A DNA stretch of 64,000 bases from an uncultured Lachnospiraceae bacterium (GTDB lineage: Bacteria; Bacillota; Clostridia; Lachnospirales; Lachnospiraceae): assembly GCA_910586615.1 (NCBI GenBank), contig CAJUJP010000006.1:50801-114800 (forward strand). The letters are read 5' to 3'. Positions 61,283 through 64,000 of this stretch are shown here, piece after piece. The notes beneath the pieces were generated by a model. The model saw only the letters and a program-made list of their open reading frames with translations. It was not told where the DNA came from and did no database searches. The translations under genes and the position numbers were made by a program. Every line of letters begins with the position of its first letter. Positions within the stretch are counted from its first letter, which is position 1.

Positions 61283-62542
61283 ATGTTTTCTCCGATGTAT
61301 TTGATGATTGAAAAGAACAAATTGAAGGAAAGATTTAAGGGAACTGTTGCTTCGGCCATTATAGAAGCCTTAGATGAAGAGCAGGAGGAAAGACATCTTG
61401 AGGATATATATAAGGTTTTGAGCCGATTCAACAATACAATAAAGACACTGGATGAAGCGTTAGGTGGAGGGTTTGATACAAAGGATTGGGAGCAGTATGA
61501 AGAACGTTTGCATGACATGTATCTTAATATTTTACTGCAAAATCTGAACGGGCTGTTTTTGAGGTTTGGGAAAATCGGATTTCATAAAAGATTTTCTGAA
61601 ATTTATTGGGAACATACACAAAGATTTATATTGGAATTATGGACGGAAATGCCGGGAACAAAAAGTGTGGCAGCAAATGAAAGCAGTTTCATGAAAATAT
61701 TTGAAGATTTCTTTTCCCAGACGATAAAAGCGTTTCCTGATTTTATTATTAAACCGCTGAAAGAGTTTCATAACTTGTACAGAGCCAGCAGGCATGAAGT
61801 TTTTGATAATTATAAATATATCATGCCTGATCCGAAGTATTGTAAAGATAACCGCTGGAATGATGACGGGGTGGCATTTCTTTATTTGTCGTATGATAAT
61901 GATGGAAGGAAATGCCAGAATTTGAAGTTGGCACAGAAAACATGTTTTGAAGAGCTTAGAGCCAGAGAAGGAGATAGGCTTTCTGTATGTAAATTTAAAG
62001 CTTTGCATAGAAGAGTAAAAATATTGGATCTTTCATTTGACGGAATTGACTTTGATGAGCAGCTGATGGAATTGGAAAGATCTAAGGATGATTATGAAGA
62101 GCGAATAAAGCTGTTGATAAAAGATAATTCTAAAGTAAAAAACAAGTTGGAAATGTATACAAAAAACGATGACATGGAAGGATTCAAAAAAGAACTGAGC
62201 CGGATAGAAAAGAAACTTGGGATCGACAGTAAGATGAATAGCAAAATTCAGCTACAACTATCAAAAATACTGATTGGAAATATATGTGATTCTATTTTTT
62301 ATGCAGTAGATAAAGAGGATGATCCTGCATTAGAGGCATATGTCCCTTTTAGGGTATTTAGTAAATATCTGATCAATAAGGGCTTGGGAGGAGTTGCATA
62401 TAGAAGCACAAGAATGGAGTTAGCAGGACTAAAAGGAAAATGCCTTACGCTTTTTAATCCAGAAGATGCAATTTATGTGCAGGGAGAAATGGAGGTATAT
62501 GAGTATCATAAAGAGGGATGCACATTTTTGAAGAAATATTGA
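61283..62542 (+). CDS. RES-domain protein with internal coiled coil
   Basis: 419 residues. An N-terminal helical part (to about 165) precedes LYRASRHEVF and then NRWNDDGVAFLYLSYD with TCFEELRAREGD (about 190-230), and a separate ending YLINKGLGGVAYRSTRMEL plus CLTLFNPEDAIY. These blocks match, in order, the Arg, Tyr/Glu and Ser-containing parts of the RES fold, the NAD+-degrading toxin domain of RES-Xre systems. Between the two halves a coiled coil of about 100 residues (LMELERSKDDYEERI to GIDSKMNSK) is inserted. NAD+ phosphorylase or hydrolase activity is inferred. AAAGGA lies before the ATG. Confidence 0.65.
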   Translation: MFSPMYLMIEKNKLKERFKGTVASAIIEALDEEQEERHLEDIYKVLSRFNNTIKTLDEALGGGFDTKDWEQYEERLHDMYLNILLQNLNGLFLRFGKIGFHKRFSEIYWEHTQRFILELWTEMPGTKSVAANESSFMKIFEDFFSQTIKAFPDFIIKPLKEFHNLYRASRHEVFDNYKYIMPDPKYCKDNRWNDDGVAFLYLSYDNDGRKCQNLKLAQKTCFEELRAREGDRLSVCKFKALHRRVKILDLSFDGIDFDEQLMELERSKDDYEERIKLLIKDNSKVKNKLEMYTKNDDMEGFKKELSRIEKKLGIDSKMNSKIQLQLSKILIGNICDSIFYAVDKEDDPALEAYVPFRVFSKYLINKGLGGVAYRSTRMELAGLKGKCLTLFNPEDAIYVQGEMEVYEYHKEGCTFLKKY

Positions 62543-62601
62543 AGACAGATGGAAAATTTAGAAGATAAGATTTGAGAGTATACTTTTTTGGTAAAATCGG
62601 A

Positions 62602-62622
62602 TATAATATTCGTATATACGAA
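62602..62622 (+). promoter_or_regulatory. -10 element and palindromic operator of the small TA pair
   Basis: TATAAT (62602-62607) is followed at once by the perfect 14-bp palindrome TTCGTATATACGAA (62609-62622), 15 bp before the antitoxin start. No good -35 was found. Confidence 0.65.
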
Positions 62623-62636
62623 GGGAGATGAGTGAC

Positions 62637-62801
62637 ATGGAAGTTGCAGTTAAGACAACAGATGAAGTAAATGAGAAAATTGCAATGGAAACTCTATTTT
62701 CTTATCTTGATAAAGGAATCGATGATATGGAAGCGGGCAGGATGCATACAGTAGATGAGGCGTTCCAGATTATCAGGGAAAGAATGAACAATGAATTATA
62801 G
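62637..62801 (+). CDS. Small antitoxin of a RelE/ParE-type pair
   Basis: 54 residues, MEVAVKTTDEVNEKIAMETL then SYLDKGIDDMEAGRMHTVDE and IIRERMNNEL: acidic, helical, with the ribbon-helix-helix or RelB-like look of small antitoxins. GGGAG lies nine bases before the ATG. Its last 11 bp overlap the toxin gene. It presumably binds the palindrome upstream and blocks the toxin. Confidence 0.75.
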   Translation: MEVAVKTTDEVNEKIAMETLFSYLDKGIDDMEAGRMHTVDEAFQIIRERMNNEL

Positions 62802-63138
62802 AGTACTGATTGCAGATGAAGCACTGGCTGATATCTTTGGACTTGTGCAGTACATTCATACAGAACTGTGTAATCCGGATGCCGCAGAGAAATTATATGA
62901 GAATCTAAACCGGGAAACAAAAAACATGGGAGATTTTCCATTGAAGTTTTCGGATTCCGGAATCAAGTATCGTGGGTATATCATACATAAAAAGGTTTAT
63001 GAGTCATATCTGATTTTTTATATTATTAATAGCGAAAAACAGGAAGTTTATGTTTTGCGTGTTATCAAAGATTTGATGAACTGGGGAAAGATATTGAATA
63101 GGACAAAGATATATCATTTTTCGAGTTACAACAAATAA
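62791..63138 (+). CDS. RelE/ParE-superfamily toxin
   Basis: 115 residues: YRVLIADEALADIFGLVQYI, NPDAAEKLYENLNRE, MGDFPLKFSD, KYRGYIIHKKVYESYLIFYI and EVYVLRVIKDLMNWGKIL trace the alpha-alpha-beta(3-4) RelE/ParE fold. Members either cut mRNA at the ribosome or poison gyrase; the residues here do not settle which. Coupled to the antitoxin by an 11-bp overlap. Confidence 0.85.
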   Translation: MNYRVLIADEALADIFGLVQYIHTELCNPDAAEKLYENLNRETKNMGDFPLKFSDSGIKYRGYIIHKKVYESYLIFYIINSEKQEVYVLRVIKDLMNWGKILNRTKIYHFSSYNK

Positions 63139-63155
63139 ATGTGGTTAAAATAATG

Positions 63156-63187
63156 CCTCCAAGTCAAATTTGATTTGGGGGTTTTGT
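63156..63187 (+). terminator. Terminator after the RelE/ParE toxin
   Basis: CTCCAAGTCAAA pairs with TTTGATTTGGGG (some G-T pairs), followed by GTTTTGTTCTT. Confidence 0.6.
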
Positions 63188-63234
63188 TCTTAGCTTTTTG
63201 TATTGGGAATTATCACATACGGAGGGGAAAATAT

Positions 63235-64000
63235 ATGAATTGGAGAAACATCAGGGTATATAATAATTCACAAAATAATGCATTTGAAGAGCTGGTGTGC
63301 CAACTGGCACGGCAGGAAAAGAGTAATGGGTATAAAAAGTTCATACGGAATGGTACACCGGATGGGGGTGTAGAATGTTTTTGGCAGCTTGAAAATGGTA
63401 AAGAGTACGCTTGGCAGGCAAAGTATGTATTTGACATAGACGGCGTGATCACGCAGGCCGATAAATCTTATAATACCGCTCTTAAAAACCACCTTGATAT
63501 GTGTAATTTTGTTGTAGCTATTCCCTTTGATTTACCTGATCCCAAATATGAAAAGGACGGAAAAGCTGTTAAAAGTGCCTTAGAAAAATGGAATGACAAG
63601 GTCAGTTTTTGGGAGGAAAAGGCAAAGAAAGAAAATAGAAACGTTACGGTGGTGTTGTGGAATGCGTCTGTATTAGTACAAAAAATGATGAAACCAGAAA
63701 ATGAAGGGATGCGGTATTATTGGTTTAATGGGGAGGAATTTACAACTGCATGGTTTAAGCAGCAATTAGAAAACGTAATAAGTGATTTGGGACCGAGATA
63801 TAGTCCAGAATTGAATGTGCAACTGGAGGTAAGTAAGAAATTTGAATATTTAAGAAGGAGCCCAAAGGCATACTCAAAAATTCAGAAAGTAAAAAAGGAA
63901 CTTCAAAGAAAAAGCAGCGCTTTTATAAAAGAAATTCCCAGTATTAATCCTAATTCAGAGCAGAAGAAAAAGGAAATACAGGAATTAATAGAAAGTATTT
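63235..64000 (+). CDS. PD-(D/E)XK nuclease-domain protein, probable Avs-type STAND antiphage sensor, 3' end outside window
   Basis: The frame is open from ATG 63235 (GGAGGGG seven bases upstream) to the window end, 255 codons with no stop. The first 80 residues hold NAFEELVCQLARQE, then TPDGGVECFWQLENGKEYAW and QAKYVFD: a Glu, an Asp, and a QxK set matching the PD-(D/E)XK (Mrr-like) nuclease core. After a helical region the phrase LGPRYSPELNVQLEVSKKF appears, which I associate with the linker between effector and NTPase parts of Avs/AVAST proteins. The NTPase itself would lie beyond the window. It stands at the end of a run of toxin-antitoxin genes. Confidence 0.7.
   Translation, partial: MNWRNIRVYNNSQNNAFEELVCQLARQEKSNGYKKFIRNGTPDGGVECFWQLENGKEYAWQAKYVFDIDGVITQADKSYNTALKNHLDMCNFVVAIPFDLPDPKYEKDGKAVKSALEKWNDKVSFWEEKAKKENRNVTVVLWNASVLVQKMMKPENEGMRYYWFNGEEFTTAWFKQQLENVISDLGPRYSPELNVQLEVSKKFEYLRRSPKAYSKIQKVKKELQRKSSAFIKEIPSINPNSEQKKKEIQELIESI

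Noticed and set aside
1..64000. tRNA or rRNA genes
   Set aside because: No cloverleaf with GGTTCRANYCC-type T-arm or rRNA core sequence was seen by eye; a tRNAscan run would settle it.

Overview
The window reads as the chromosome of a Gram-positive anaerobe of class Clostridia, most likely family Lachnospiraceae; I cannot name a genus. The grounds are AGGAGG-type ribosome binding sites, moderate GC, a T-box leader before a short archaeal-type prolyl-tRNA synthetase, acetate kinase, MutS2, TrmL, a VanW-domain protein, a class II GalT and a teichoic-acid-like export cluster. No rRNA or tRNA gene and no CRISPR array was seen.

Layout. 1-11.8 kb: two paralogous O-antigen-ligase-like membrane proteins (the first runs off the left edge and carries a 72-bp in-frame tandem repeat), then a 2700-residue secreted surface protein whose promoter has a run of nine G between -35 and -10, the layout of a phase-variable switch. 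12-20 kb: T-box plus proS, ackA, a BlaI/BlaR1-type sensor pair and a membrane-anchored amidase. 20-27 kb: a response regulator, a hybrid histidine kinase and an AraC regulator leading into galK-galT. 28-40 kb: mostly housekeeping genes, including a DnaQ-like exonuclease, a VanW protein, an AIR-synthase-like protein, an Lrp regulator with an aminotransferase, trmL, a two-component system and mutS2.

40-52.8 kb: a cell-surface polymer locus. A divergent XRE repressor sits next to two matching operator dyads, followed by a glycosyltransferase, WecB-type epimerase, ABC exporter (permease, then ATPase with a Wzt-like C-terminal domain), a methyltransferase/coiled-coil/double glycosyltransferase fusion and an LtaS-like enzyme. 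After it come an HtrA-like protein that has lost all three catalytic residues and a YhaM-like exoribonuclease. I infer that the ABC exporter ships a glycan whose end is modified and perhaps length-measured by the fusion protein.

52.8-64 kb is accessory DNA, AT-richer in large part. It holds an XRE/membrane regulator, a sigma-factor remnant, a second BlaI/BlaR1 pair with a strong operator, rlmD, fragments that look like conjugation genes, and a run of candidate toxin-antitoxin and defence genes: a HipB/HipA-like kinase pair, a two-gene unit ending in a split RES-domain protein, a small antitoxin with a RelE/ParE toxin, and the start of a protein with a PD-(D/E)XK nuclease-like domain that may be an Avs-type STAND antiphage sensor. 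That last gene leaves the window at 64000.

Three intergenic elements (after proS, after the amidase, after the aminotransferase) share an unusual hairpin in which CTAAG is kept in both arms while the flanking stem covaries. Gene starts were chosen by eye from ribosome binding sites and family N-termini, and domain calls come from motif recognition without database searches.
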